NCBI GenBank assembly: GCA_026645375.1
Contig: JAPFFX010000032.1
Span: 1 to 14,741 of the forward strand
Origin: Citricoccus sp. WCRC_4
GTDB taxonomy: Bacteria > Actinomycetota > Actinomycetes > Actinomycetales > Micrococcaceae
DNA length: 14,741 nucleotides
Direction of reading: 5' to 3'
The position numbers and the translations under genes are program-made. The notes under the pieces were generated by a model that saw only the letters and a list, made by a program, of their open reading frames with translations, had not been told where the DNA came from and made no database searches. This document shows positions 7,439 to 14,741 of this stretch, in pieces. Each line of letters begins with the position of its first letter. Positions within the stretch are counted from its first letter, which is position 1.

Positions 7439-7870
7439 CTACTGGATCAGGCGCAGGTTGAACGGGTAGCGGTACGGCCGGCCCTTGTTGCAGTGGATGC
7501 CCGCGGCCAGGCCGGAGATGGTCATGAACAGCCAGATGAGCATCGCGATGATCCCGAAGACGCCGCCGACCACGGGGATCAGCGCCAGCAGGTTCGCCAC
7601 GATCGCCAGCACCGTGGGCGGCAGCGTGAAGTTCAGCGCCTCCTTGGCCTCCTGGGCCGTGAAGGGCCCGCGGTGGCGGAAGACGAGGTAGATCACCAGG
7701 GAGGGGACGAAGCCCAGGATGCCGCCGAAGTGCGCCAACGTGGCCCACTGGCGGTCCTGCGCGGGCGTCAGGGGCGCGGCCTTGGCCGGGGAGCCCTGCA
7801 GGTGCTGGTCGCGCCGGGGCGCGCCGACCGGACGCTGGCGGTGCGGACCGCTGGGCTGCTGCTGTGACAC
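7439..7870 (-). CDS. DUF4870 family small membrane protein
   Basis: 143-residue protein of unknown function. Residues 1-40 are Gln/Pro/Arg-rich and probably cytoplasmic and disordered. Residues 41-128 match the DUF4870 (Tic20-like) layout: WATLAHFGGILGFVPSLVIYL (first membrane segment about 46-64), the conserved loop FRHRGPFTAQEAKEALNF, then two hydrophobic segments about 84-103 and 104-125. The tail is short and basic (CNKGRPYRYPFNLRLIQ). I chose GTG at 7868-7870 (MSQQQPSG): the alternative ATG at 7921 sits inside a TAGGAT -10-like element and a dyad repeat, lacks a spaced ribosome-binding site, and the 17 extra codons have more A/T at third positions than the rest. The ribosome-binding site for GTG is imperfect (GAGAGG about 9 bases away). 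Family membership is likely; function is not known. Confidence 0.83.
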   Translation of the reverse strand: MSQQQPSGPHRQRPVGAPRRDQHLQGSPAKAAPLTPAQDRQWATLAHFGGILGFVPSLVIYLVFRHRGPFTAQEAKEALNFTLPPTVLAIVANLLALIPVVGGVFGIIAMLIWLFMTISGLAAGIHCNKGRPYRYPFNLRLIQ

Positions 7871-7911
7871 GTCCTTCTGCCTCTCGGGAGTGGGGGTACT
7901 ACGCCGGATTC

Positions 7912-7936
7912 CGTAGGACATCCTACGTGGATATCC
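7912..7936 (-). promoter_or_regulatory. Dyad-symmetric element with -10-like TAGGAT upstream of the DUF4870 gene
   Basis: The perfect inverted repeat CGTAGGA-CA-TCCTACG (7912-7927) is followed after one base by the palindrome GGATATCC (7929-7936). On the minus strand the first repeat contains TAGGAT, a good TANNNT -10, placing a start site about 40 bases before the chosen GTG. A repressor-sized dyad over a -10 suggests an operator. No convincing -35 is seen. Symmetry is seen directly; the regulatory role is inferred. Confidence 0.4.
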
Positions 7937-7943
7937 GCCCGCG

Positions 7944-8828
7944 CTAGTCGCCCACGGCCGTCAGGAAGTCGATGACCTCCTCGACGCGGCCCAGCAGGGC
8001 GGGCTCGAGGTCCGCATAGGTGCGCACCCGGGAGAGCAACCGCTTCCAGCCGAGGCCGACGTCCTCCTTGGTCCGGTGCGGCCAGCCCAGGCCCTTCAGG
8101 ATCCCGGTCTTCCAGTCCTGGCCCCTCGGAACCACCGGCCAGGCCTCGATGCCCAGCACGGCCGGCTTGATGACCTGCCATACGTCCACGTAGGGATGGC
8201 CGACGATCAGCACGTTGCCGCGCGCCCCGGGAACCCGCATGGCCTCCGCCGCGATCCGCTCCTCCTTGGACCCGGACACGAGGTGGTCCACGAGGATTCC
8301 GAGCCGGCGCCGCGGCCCGGGGGAGAAGTCGGCGATCGCGCCGGCAAGATCGTCCACGCCGTGCAGGGGCTCGACGACGATCCCCTCCAGCCGGAGGTCC
8401 TCGCCCCAGACCTTCTCCACCAGCTCGGCGTCGTGCAGGCCCTCCACCCAGATGCGGGAGGCGCGTGCGGTGCGGGCCCGGGCGTTGCCCACCCGGACGG
8501 ATCCCGACGCCGTCCTGGCCGGCAGGGCCTGGCCCGTCACCCCGAGCGGGCGGCCCGGCGTGGCCGTTGCGGGGGGCACCACCTGGACCGGGTCACCGTC
8601 GACGAGGAAGCCGAAGCCCAGCGGGAAGGACTTCGTCCGGCCCTTCCGGTCCTCCAGCACCACCAGGTGCACCCCGCCGGACTTCTCGACCCGCAGGACG
8701 GCCCCGGTGAACCCCGTGCCGGCGTCCTCCAGGACCGTGCCGCGGTCCGCGGGGACCTCCGGCACGGCGCGGGCCGCGGGCCGGAAGCCGCCGTCCAGGG
8801 TGCCGGGTCCCCAGCTGTTCCATTCCAT
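7944..8828 (-). CDS. DUF3097 family protein with TOPRIM-like central region
   Basis: Protein of unknown function found in actinobacteria. From the ATG at 8826-8828 (MEWNSWGPGTLDGGFRPAAR) it has 294 residues. The N-terminal part (30-85) looks like a small beta-barrel-type region (RGTVLEDAGTGFTGAVLRV). Residues 126-215 resemble a divergent TOPRIM fold: IWVEGLHDAELVEKVWG (acidic Glu129 and Asp133), then GVDDLAGAI, then GILVDHLVSGSKEERIA (Asp181), then VLIVGHPYVDVW. The second Asp of the usual DxD is Leu here. The C terminus (235-294) is mostly helical with WKTGILKGLGW and a closing helix. The frame extends upstream to 8945, but those 39 codons are an Arg/Pro-rich stretch without family features, and a TANNNT element lies just before 8828. 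It sits 22 bases beyond the dyad element upstream of the DUF4870 gene on the same strand. The family call rests on memory of the DUF3097 N terminus; the TOPRIM link is my inference. Confidence 0.82.
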   Translation of the reverse strand: MEWNSWGPGTLDGGFRPAARAVPEVPADRGTVLEDAGTGFTGAVLRVEKSGGVHLVVLEDRKGRTKSFPLGFGFLVDGDPVQVVPPATATPGRPLGVTGQALPARTASGSVRVGNARARTARASRIWVEGLHDAELVEKVWGEDLRLEGIVVEPLHGVDDLAGAIADFSPGPRRRLGILVDHLVSGSKEERIAAEAMRVPGARGNVLIVGHPYVDVWQVIKPAVLGIEAWPVVPRGQDWKTGILKGLGWPHRTKEDVGLGWKRLLSRVRTYADLEPALLGRVEEVIDFLTAVGD

Positions 8829-8836
8829 GGGTCCCG

Positions 8837-8845
8837 ACGCTAGCA
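8837..8845 (-). promoter_or_regulatory. Extended -10 element upstream of the DUF3097 gene, possibly leaderless
   Basis: On the minus strand TGC is followed by TAGCGT, i.e. a TGN extension plus a TANNNT hexamer, and then 8 bases to the ATG at 8828. No ribosome-binding site is seen before that ATG. Transcription could start at or within a base or two of the start codon. Prediction by eye; a -35 is absent. Confidence 0.35.
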
Positions 8846-8967
8846 AGCCGTCCCGGCGAACCCGGGGAACGGCTCGCGCCCGCGGTGAACCGTGCCGTGC
8901 GCGGAGCGGGACGGCGTGGACACGACCCGGAGGAGGCGGGGGCACGGAGCGGACTGGACAGAGGTAT

Positions 8968-8973
8968 TAGACT
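8968..8973 (+). promoter_or_regulatory. Predicted -10 element of hrcA
   Basis: TAGACT at 8968-8973 is the same hexamer as in the predicted rpsT promoter and touches the first base of the CIRCE repeat. A start site at about 8980 would fall inside the operator, the usual geometry for HrcA repression. The -35 region (about 8945-8950) is poor. The rest of the 222-base gap between the DUF3097 start and hrcA shows no other feature I can support. Confidence 0.45.
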
Positions 8974-8999
8974 TGGCACTTGAACTCGACGAGTGCTAA
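8973..8999 (+). promoter_or_regulatory. CIRCE operator (HrcA binding site)
   Basis: The inverted repeat TTGGCACTT, 9 bases, GAGTGCTAA matches the CIRCE consensus TTAGCACTC-N9-GAGTGCTAA. The right arm is perfect; the left arm differs at two positions. It overlaps the predicted transcription start of hrcA and lies 51 bases before its ATG, so HrcA very likely represses its own operon here. Confidence 0.93.
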
Positions 9000-9050
9000 G
9001 TGCAGGACCGGGAGGACCGGAGCACCACTGACCGACGACGGGAGGGTGAG

Positions 9051-10064
9051 ATGAGCGAGCAGCCGCGCCGCATGCAGGTGCTGCAGGCGATCGTGGAGGA
9101 CTACGTGGCCTCCCGGGAACCGGTCGGCTCCAAGGCCCTCGTGGACCGCCACCAGCTGGGCGTGTCCTCGGCGACCGTGCGCAACGACATGGCCGCCCTG
9201 GAGGACGAGGGGTTGATCGTGGCCCCGCACACCTCGGCGGGGCGCATCCCCACGGACAAGGGCTACCGCGTCTTCGTGGACCAGATCTCCGAGGTCAAGC
9301 CGCTCTCGGCCGCCGAACGCCGGGCCGTGCAGACCCTGCTGGACTCCTCGGACGACCTGCACGAGATGATGTCCCGCACCGTCCGGCTGCTCTCCCAGCT
9401 GACCCACCAGGTGGCCGTGCTGCAGTACCCGCACCTGGACTCCTCGACCGTGCGGCACCTGGAGCTGGTCGCGCTGGCCCCGCGCCGTGTCCTGGCGGTG
9501 GTGATCCTGTCCTCCGGGCAGGTGGACCAGCGCGCCGTCACCACCGAGCAGGACGTCTCGGAGACCTCCCTGAACGCCCTGAAGCAGCTGTTCCTGCGCC
9601 ACCTCGACGGGCTGACGCCCGTCCAGGCCGCCGACGGGCTCCGGGCCGCCATGGCGACCGTGCCGGAGGAGGACCGCGAGCTGGCGGGCGTCCTGGCCGG
9701 TCAACTGGACCAGTTGCTGGCCGCCCGGCGCGAGGACCGCATCATCATGGCCGGAACGGCCAACCTGGCCCGGTCGCCGGGTGACTTCCCGTACTCGATC
9801 GGCCCCATCCTGGAGGCACTCGAGGAACAGGTCGTGCTGTTGCGCCTGCTGACCGAGATGGAGCAGGATGTGCGGGGCCTGAGCGTGCGCATCGGCTCCG
9901 AGAACTCCGGTTCGCTGGCCGAGACCTCGGTCATCGCGGCCGGTTACGGGCCCGGGGCCGGTGCCAAGCTAGGGGTCGTCGGACCCACCCGCATGGACTA
10001 CCCCGGCACGATGACCGCGGTCCGCGCCATCGCCCGCTACCTGTCCAGGATCCTGTCCCAGTAG
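9051..10064 (+). CDS. hrcA: Heat-inducible transcription repressor HrcA
   Basis: Dimeric repressor that binds CIRCE operators of chaperone genes and is kept active by GroEL. The 337-residue product has the N-terminal winged helix: RRMQVLQAIVEDYVASREPVGSK, then LGVSSATVRNDMAALEDEGLI (recognition region, about 36-56) and HTSAGRIPTDKGYRVFVD. It is followed by the GAF-like dimerisation domain and the C-terminal signature SIGPILEALEEQ...GVVGPTRMDYPGTMTAV. The start is ATG at 9051, with GGAGG at 9041-9045 five bases upstream; the in-frame extension to 9000 would begin in the CIRCE repeat and is rejected. A CIRCE site lies in its own promoter region. dnaJ follows after 58 bases, as is usual for the actinobacterial hrcA-dnaJ pair. 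No groEL, dnaK or grpE is in view. Confidence 0.97.
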   Translation: MSEQPRRMQVLQAIVEDYVASREPVGSKALVDRHQLGVSSATVRNDMAALEDEGLIVAPHTSAGRIPTDKGYRVFVDQISEVKPLSAAERRAVQTLLDSSDDLHEMMSRTVRLLSQLTHQVAVLQYPHLDSSTVRHLELVALAPRRVLAVVILSSGQVDQRAVTTEQDVSETSLNALKQLFLRHLDGLTPVQAADGLRAAMATVPEEDRELAGVLAGQLDQLLAARREDRIIMAGTANLARSPGDFPYSIGPILEALEEQVVLLRLLTEMEQDVRGLSVRIGSENSGSLAETSVIAAGYGPGAGAKLGVVGPTRMDYPGTMTAVRAIARYLSRILSQ

Positions 10065-10122
10065 ACCGCCGGGTCGCATCAGACCTGAACACGAATCCCG
10101 TCCGGAAGGAATACCCCACACC

Positions 10123-11256
10123 GTGGCAGACCACTACGAGGTCCTCGGCGTCAGCCGTGACGCCTCTGCCGAGGAGATCAAGCGCGCCTACCGCAAGCTG
10201 GCACGCAAGCTCCACCCCGACGTCAACCCCGCCCCGGAGGCCGGTGACCGGTTCAAGGAGGTCACCCGGGCCTACGAGGTGCTCTCGGACGAGGACAAGC
10301 GACGTAATTACGACGCGACCGGCCACGAGAACGGCACCGGCGGCATGGGTGGGTTCGGCGGGGGCGACTTCGGCGGGTTCCAGGACATCTTCGAGACGTT
10401 CTTCGGTGGCGGAGGCGGCATGGGCGGTGGCGGGCGTGGCCCGGCGAGCCGGTCCCGCCGCGGCCAGGACGCGCTGATCACCGCGCGGATCGACCTGGTG
10501 GACGCCGTGTTCGGCGTGGACAAGACCCTCGAGGTGGACACCGCGGTGGTCTGCCCGGAGTGCGACGGTTCCTGCTGCCGGCCCGGCACCCACCCCGAGA
10601 CCTGCTCCATCTGCCACGGCCAGGGCGCCGTCCGCCGCCCCGTCCGCTCCATCCTGGGCACGGTGATGGCCGCCGAGACCTGTTCGGCGTGCCAGGGCTT
10701 CGGCACCGTCATCCCGGACCCCTGCCGCGAGTGCAACGGCCAGGGCCGCGTGCGCGACCGGGCGTCCCTGACCATCAAGATCCCCGCCGGCGTGGCCACC
10801 GGTACCCGCATCCAGCTGGCCGGACGGGGGGAGGCCGGCCCGGGCGGCGGCCCCAACGGGGACCTCTACGTGGAGATCGACGTCCGCCATCACGACGTGT
10901 TCACGCGGGACGGCGATGACCTGCTGGCGACCATGACCGTGCCGATGACGGCTGCCGCCCTGGGCACCGCCCTGACGCTGGACACCTTCGACGGTGAACA
11001 GGAGGTCCCCGTCCGGGCGGGTACCCAGTCGGGTGAGGTGCAGGTGCTCAAGGGCCTGGGCGTCGGGCGGCTGCGCGGCTCCGGCCGCGGGGACCTGAAG
11101 GTCACCCTGCGCGTGGAGACCCCCACGCGGCTCGATGACGAGCAACGCCGACTGCTCGCGGAGCTCGCGATAGCGCGCGGCGAGGAGGCGGTGCACGGCA
11201 GCACCGAACACCGCGGCCTGTTCTCCAAGCTGCGGGACAACCTCAAGAACCTGTGA
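10123..11256 (+). CDS. dnaJ: Molecular chaperone DnaJ (second actinobacterial DnaJ type, hrcA-linked)
   Basis: Hsp40 co-chaperone that stimulates DnaK ATPase and delivers unfolded substrates. The 377-residue protein has a J domain (1-70) with HPD at 31-33, a Gly/Phe-rich linker (71-106), a Cys-rich zinc region (144-208) and two beta-type substrate domains. The zinc motifs are CPECDGSC (144-151), CSICHGQG (161-168), CSACQGFG (187-194) and CRECNGQG (201-208); the first ends in Cys where Gly is canonical, and another Cys follows. The start is GTG at 10123, giving MADHYEVLGV; AAGGA at 10106-10110 lies 12 bases upstream, a little far. The gene follows hrcA and is 10 bases from rsmE, so it should share HrcA control. 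Because dnaK and grpE are absent, this is probably the second DnaJ (DnaJ2) of the genome rather than the one in the dnaK operon. Confidence 0.95.
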   Translation: MADHYEVLGVSRDASAEEIKRAYRKLARKLHPDVNPAPEAGDRFKEVTRAYEVLSDEDKRRNYDATGHENGTGGMGGFGGGDFGGFQDIFETFFGGGGGMGGGGRGPASRSRRGQDALITARIDLVDAVFGVDKTLEVDTAVVCPECDGSCCRPGTHPETCSICHGQGAVRRPVRSILGTVMAAETCSACQGFGTVIPDPCRECNGQGRVRDRASLTIKIPAGVATGTRIQLAGRGEAGPGGGPNGDLYVEIDVRHHDVFTRDGDDLLATMTVPMTAAALGTALTLDTFDGEQEVPVRAGTQSGEVQVLKGLGVGRLRGSGRGDLKVTLRVETPTRLDDEQRRLLAELAIARGEEAVHGSTEHRGLFSKLRDNLKNL

Positions 11257-11266
11257 GCCACCGCCC

Positions 11267-12073
11267 GTGAGCAACCCGCTGTTCTACCTCGACGCCGGCT
11301 CGCTGGCCTCCACCGCGCCCGGTGACACCGTGGTGCTCACCGGCGCCGAGGCCCGCCACGCCGCCCAGTCGATGCGGCTGGGCCCGGGGGAGCGGCTCGA
11401 CGTGGCCGACGGTTCCGGGCGCCGCGTCACCGCGACCGTCGTCGCCGCCGCCCCCGACCGGCTGGAGGCGACCGCCGGGTCCGTCACGGATGAACCGGCA
11501 CCGCGTCCCGAACTGGTCCTCGTGCAGGCACTGGCCAAGGGCGACCGGGACCTGATGGCGATCCAGGCCGGCACCGAGCTCGGGCTGGACGCGGTCCATC
11601 CCTGGCAGGCCGAACGATCCATCGTGCGCTGGACGGGCGGGAAACCGGGCAGGGGCGGCAGGTCGGACAAGACCGCCAAGGCCCTCGCCAAGTGGGAGGC
11701 CGCCCTGCTGGCGGCCGCGAAGCAGGCCCGGCGCACCCGGGTGCCGGAGGCCCGCGAGCTCCTCGACGGCGTCGGGGTCGCATCGGTCTGCGGGCCCAGG
11801 ACGCTGGTGCTGGTCCTCCACGAGGAGGCGCAGGCCTCTCTCGGCGAGACGGTGGCCGCGGCGGTCGCCGGGGATGCCGTGCACACCGTGGACCGGATCG
11901 TGATGGTCGTGGGCCCCGAGGGCGGCATCGGCCCGGCCGAGCTCACGGCACTCACCGAGGCCGGGGCCGTGCCCGTACTGCTGGGTCCCCACGTGCTGCG
12001 TTCCTCCACCGCGGGTCCCGCGGCGACCGCCGTCGTCCAGCAACTGCTGGGACGTTTCGGGTCCCGGTCGTAG
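11267..12073 (+). CDS. rsmE: 16S rRNA (uracil(1498)-N(3))-methyltransferase
   Basis: SPOUT-class methyltransferase that uses S-adenosylmethionine to methylate N3 of U1498 in helix 44 of 16S rRNA within assembled 30S subunits. The 268-residue protein has an N-terminal PUA-like RNA-binding domain (about 1-75, with LTGAEARHAAQSMRL) and a C-terminal knotted domain. The cofactor-binding motifs are visible: VQALAKGDRDLMAIQAGTELG (86-106), VVGPEGGIGPAE (214-225) and LGPHVLRSSTAG (239-250). The last motif has Ser where proteobacterial enzymes have Glu (ETA), which I believe is common in actinobacteria. The start is GTG at 11267, 10 bases after the dnaJ stop, without a strong ribosome-binding site, so translational coupling to dnaJ is plausible. 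Confidence 0.95.
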   Translation: MSNPLFYLDAGSLASTAPGDTVVLTGAEARHAAQSMRLGPGERLDVADGSGRRVTATVVAAAPDRLEATAGSVTDEPAPRPELVLVQALAKGDRDLMAIQAGTELGLDAVHPWQAERSIVRWTGGKPGRGGRSDKTAKALAKWEAALLAAAKQARRTRVPEARELLDGVGVASVCGPRTLVLVLHEEAQASLGETVAAAVAGDAVHTVDRIVMVVGPEGGIGPAELTALTEAGAVPVLLGPHVLRSSTAGPAATAVVQQLLGRFGSRS

Positions 12074-12076
12074 ACT
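12071..12076 (+). promoter_or_regulatory. Possible -10 element upstream of phoH
   Basis: TAGACT overlaps the rsmE stop codon and repeats the hexamer seen before rpsT and hrcA. A start near 12083 would leave a leader of about 37 bases before phoH. No good -35 is seen, so read-through from rsmE remains the main expectation. Confidence 0.25.
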
Positions 12077-12119
12077 TCCACCAGAGCCACCCACCACAGC
12101 AGGAGCTGAACCCCCCGCC

Positions 12120-13098
<979 letters not shown>

Positions 13099-13109
<11 letters not shown>

Positions 13110-13572
13110 GATCGTCAATGAGTCCGGGGTCGAGGTGGACGAGGAGTCACTGCTGGGCCTGGCGAGGTCCGTGCTCGCCGGACTGCACGTGCACCCCGGG
13201 GCCGAGCTGTCCGTGATCTGCGTGGACGAGGCGGCCATGGAGCAGCTGCACCTGGAATGGATGGACCTGTCCGGGGCCACGGACGTGATGAGCTTTCCCA
13301 TGGACGAGCTGCGCCCGGGCACCCCGGAGGCGCCCAGCCCCGAGGGGCTGCTCGGCGACGTGGTCATCTGTCCCCAGGTGGCGGCCGTGCAGGCCGCCCG
13401 GGGCGGCCACCCGACGTCGGACGAGATCCTGTTGCTGCTGACCCACGGCATCCTGCACCTGCTCGGCTTCGACCACGAGGAGCCCGAGGACCGCGCCGAG
13501 ATGTTCGGCCTACAGGCCCGGCTGCTCGGTGACTACCTGGGCCGCCCGGCACCCGATCCCACCGAGGACTGA
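13099..13572 (+). CDS. ybeY: Endoribonuclease YbeY, rRNA maturation factor
   Basis: Zinc-dependent single-strand endoribonuclease involved in 16S rRNA 3'-end maturation and in quality control of defective 70S ribosomes. The 157-residue protein shows the full signature THGILHLLGFDH with the three metal-binding histidines His116, His120 and His126. Upstream it has the family motif MDLSGATDVMSFPMDE (about 55-70) and GDVVIC (86-91). The ATG at 13099 overlaps the end of phoH by 11 bases; GAGGGG at 13086-13091 gives a ribosome-binding site 7 bases before it. The next gene starts 3 bases after its stop, so phoH, ybeY and the CBS-domain gene are almost certainly one operon. Length and motifs are normal. 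Confidence 0.97.
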
Positions 13573-13575
13573 GCC

Positions 13576-14741
13576 GTGCTGACCACCATCCTGCTGGCGG
13601 TGCTGCTGGCACTGCTGCTGTTCCTGACCTGGACACTGGCGGTGGCCGAGACGTCCCTGGGTTACCTGTCCCGCAAGGAGGCGGAGGGCATCGCCCTGCG
13701 ACGGCCGCGCAGCCCCATCCTCATCGTGATGGCACGGCTGCCGGAGCACCTGCACGCCCTGCGGTTCTGGCGGCTGTTCGCCGAGACCACCGCGGCGGTC
13801 GCCGGCACGCTGTTCATCCACTCGCTGATCGGGGTCGTCTGGATCACCGCGGTGGTGTCCACGGTCCTGATGGGTCTGGTGGCACTGCTGCTGGTGGTGC
13901 TCTCCCCGCGCCAGGTCGGCACGCGTCACGAGGTGGCCGCCGCCCAGCGCACCGCCGGCCTCGTCCGGTTCCTCACCGCGCTGCTCGGCCCGCTCCCGGC
14001 ACGCTTCGCCGCGCCCGGGCCCCGTTCGGAGGACGAGGAGGAGGAGGCCGCGGAGATCGAGGAGCGGCACTTCCGGGAGTTCGTCGCCCGCGCCAACGAC
14101 GCCGACGTGCTGGAGGACTCCGAGGCCGAACTGATCCAGTCGGTCTTCGACATGGGGGACACGCTCGTTCGGGCCGTCATGGTCCCGCGCACCGACATCG
14201 TCACGATGGAGACGGGCACCTCCCTCGAGGACGCGATGAACCTGTTCCTGCGCTCGGGGTGCTCCCGCATCCCGTTGATCGGGGACAACGCCGACGAGGT
14301 CTTCGGGATGGTCTACCTCAAGGACGTCGCCCGCGCCCTGCACCGTGGTCCCGACGGCGACGTGGACCGGACCGCGCCCGTGGATCCCGTGGCCCGGGAC
14401 GTCCGCTTCGTCCCGGAGTCCAAGCAGGTCTCCGCACTGCTGCCGGAACTGCAGCGCGAGTCCAAGCACGTGGCCATCGTGGTCGACGAGTACGGCGGCA
14501 CGGCCGGACTGGTCACGCTCGAGGACCTCATCGAGGAGATCGTCGGGGAGATCTCCGACGAGTACGACCGGCAGGACCGACCGGAGGTCGAACCCCTCCA
14601 GGACGGGACCTTCCGGGTGGACGCCCGGATGGGCGTCGACGACTTCGCCGAGACGTTCGGCGTGGACCTGGACGACGAGGACGACATCGACACGGTCGGC
14701 GGCCTGCTCGCCAAGACCCTCGGCCGGGTCCCGATCCAGGG
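13576..14741 (+). CDS. CNNM/CorC (hemolysin C) family CBS-domain membrane protein, 3' end outside window
   Basis: Member of the CNNM/CorC family, proposed to take part in divalent cation (magnesium, cobalt) transport; older annotations call it hemolysin. The frame is open to the right edge, with 388 codons visible. Residues 1-25 are a membrane segment starting MLTTILLAVLLALLLF, and further hydrophobic segments lie at about 68-108. A strongly acidic stretch SEDEEEEAAEIEE (151-163) leads into EFVARANDADVLEDSEAELIQSVFDMGDTLVRAVMVPRT-type sequence. A CBS pair spans about 200-325 and carries the signature VDEYGGTAGLVTLEDLIEEI (303-322). The beginning of the CorC/HlyC C-terminal domain (338 onward, TFRVDARMGVDDF) is present. 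The start is GTG at 13576, 3 bases after ybeY, probably translationally coupled. The era gene often follows in this neighbourhood but is not visible. Confidence 0.92.
   Translation, partial: MLTTILLAVLLALLLFLTWTLAVAETSLGYLSRKEAEGIALRRPRSPILIVMARLPEHLHALRFWRLFAETTAAVAGTLFIHSLIGVVWITAVVSTVLMGLVALLLVVLSPRQVGTRHEVAAAQRTAGLVRFLTALLGPLPARFAAPGPRSEDEEEEAAEIEERHFREFVARANDADVLEDSEAELIQSVFDMGDTLVRAVMVPRTDIVTMETGTSLEDAMNLFLRSGCSRIPLIGDNADEVFGMVYLKDVARALHRGPDGDVDRTAPVDPVARDVRFVPESKQVSALLPELQRESKHVAIVVDEYGGTAGLVTLEDLIEEIVGEISDEYDRQDRPEVEPLQDGTFRVDARMGVDDFAETFGVDLDDEDDIDTVGGLLAKTLGRVPIQ

Noticed and set aside
8829..8945. 39-codon N-terminal extension of the DUF3097 protein
   Set aside because: Arg/Pro-rich without family features, and a TANNNT element directly precedes the downstream ATG.
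8955..8960. TGGACA as the -35 of hrcA
   Set aside because: It is close to consensus but only 7 bases from the TAGACT -10, and no -10 lies 16-18 bases downstream of it.

Overview
The window is a stretch of chromosomal core genome from a high-GC actinobacterium. The gene order (comEC-holA, rpsT, a PemK-like gene, lepA-hemW, DUF4870, DUF3097, hrcA-dnaJ-rsmE-phoH-ybeY-corC), the strong G/C bias at third codon positions and the frequent GTG/TTG starts fit Micrococcaceae (Arthrobacter, Micrococcus, Kocuria or Citricoccus-like). That placement is inferred from remembered gene order and protein style, not from a database search. I see no insertion sequence, phage gene, integrase, tRNA, rRNA or CRISPR array, and no gene-free stretch longer than about 220 bases.

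Layout. Positions 1-2949 (+) hold the 3' part of comEC (DNA-uptake channel; its beginning lies outside the window) followed by holA (DNA polymerase III delta), with overlapping or abutting ends. A strong hairpin at 2998-3029 separates holA from the convergent rpsT. Positions 3064-4105 (-) carry rpsT (ribosomal protein S20) and, upstream of it, a PemK/MazF-fold gene with no visible antitoxin. Positions 4257-7428 (+) hold lepA (elongation factor 4) and hemW (radical-SAM family heme chaperone), probably one operon, diverging from the PemK-like gene. Positions 7439-8828 (-) hold a small membrane protein of the DUF4870 family and a DUF3097 protein whose central part looks like a divergent TOPRIM domain. 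Positions 9051-14741 (+) hold a compact run: hrcA (heat-shock repressor) behind a CIRCE operator, a dnaJ-type co-chaperone, rsmE (16S rRNA methyltransferase), phoH (ATPase), ybeY (rRNA-maturation endoribonuclease) and a CNNM/CorC-type CBS-domain membrane protein that runs off the right edge.

How they work together. Most of the window serves translation quality and ribosome assembly (S20, LepA, RsmE, YbeY, with PhoH as the usual YbeY neighbour) and protein folding under heat stress (HrcA, DnaJ). HrcA should bind the CIRCE site in front of its own gene and so tune the downstream run. HolA and ComEC handle DNA, and HemW handles heme.

I found no convincing new multi-gene system. The items most worth a second look are the TOPRIM-like DUF3097 protein, the solitary PemK-like gene with a leaderless-type promoter, and a dyad-symmetric element at the start of the DUF4870 gene.
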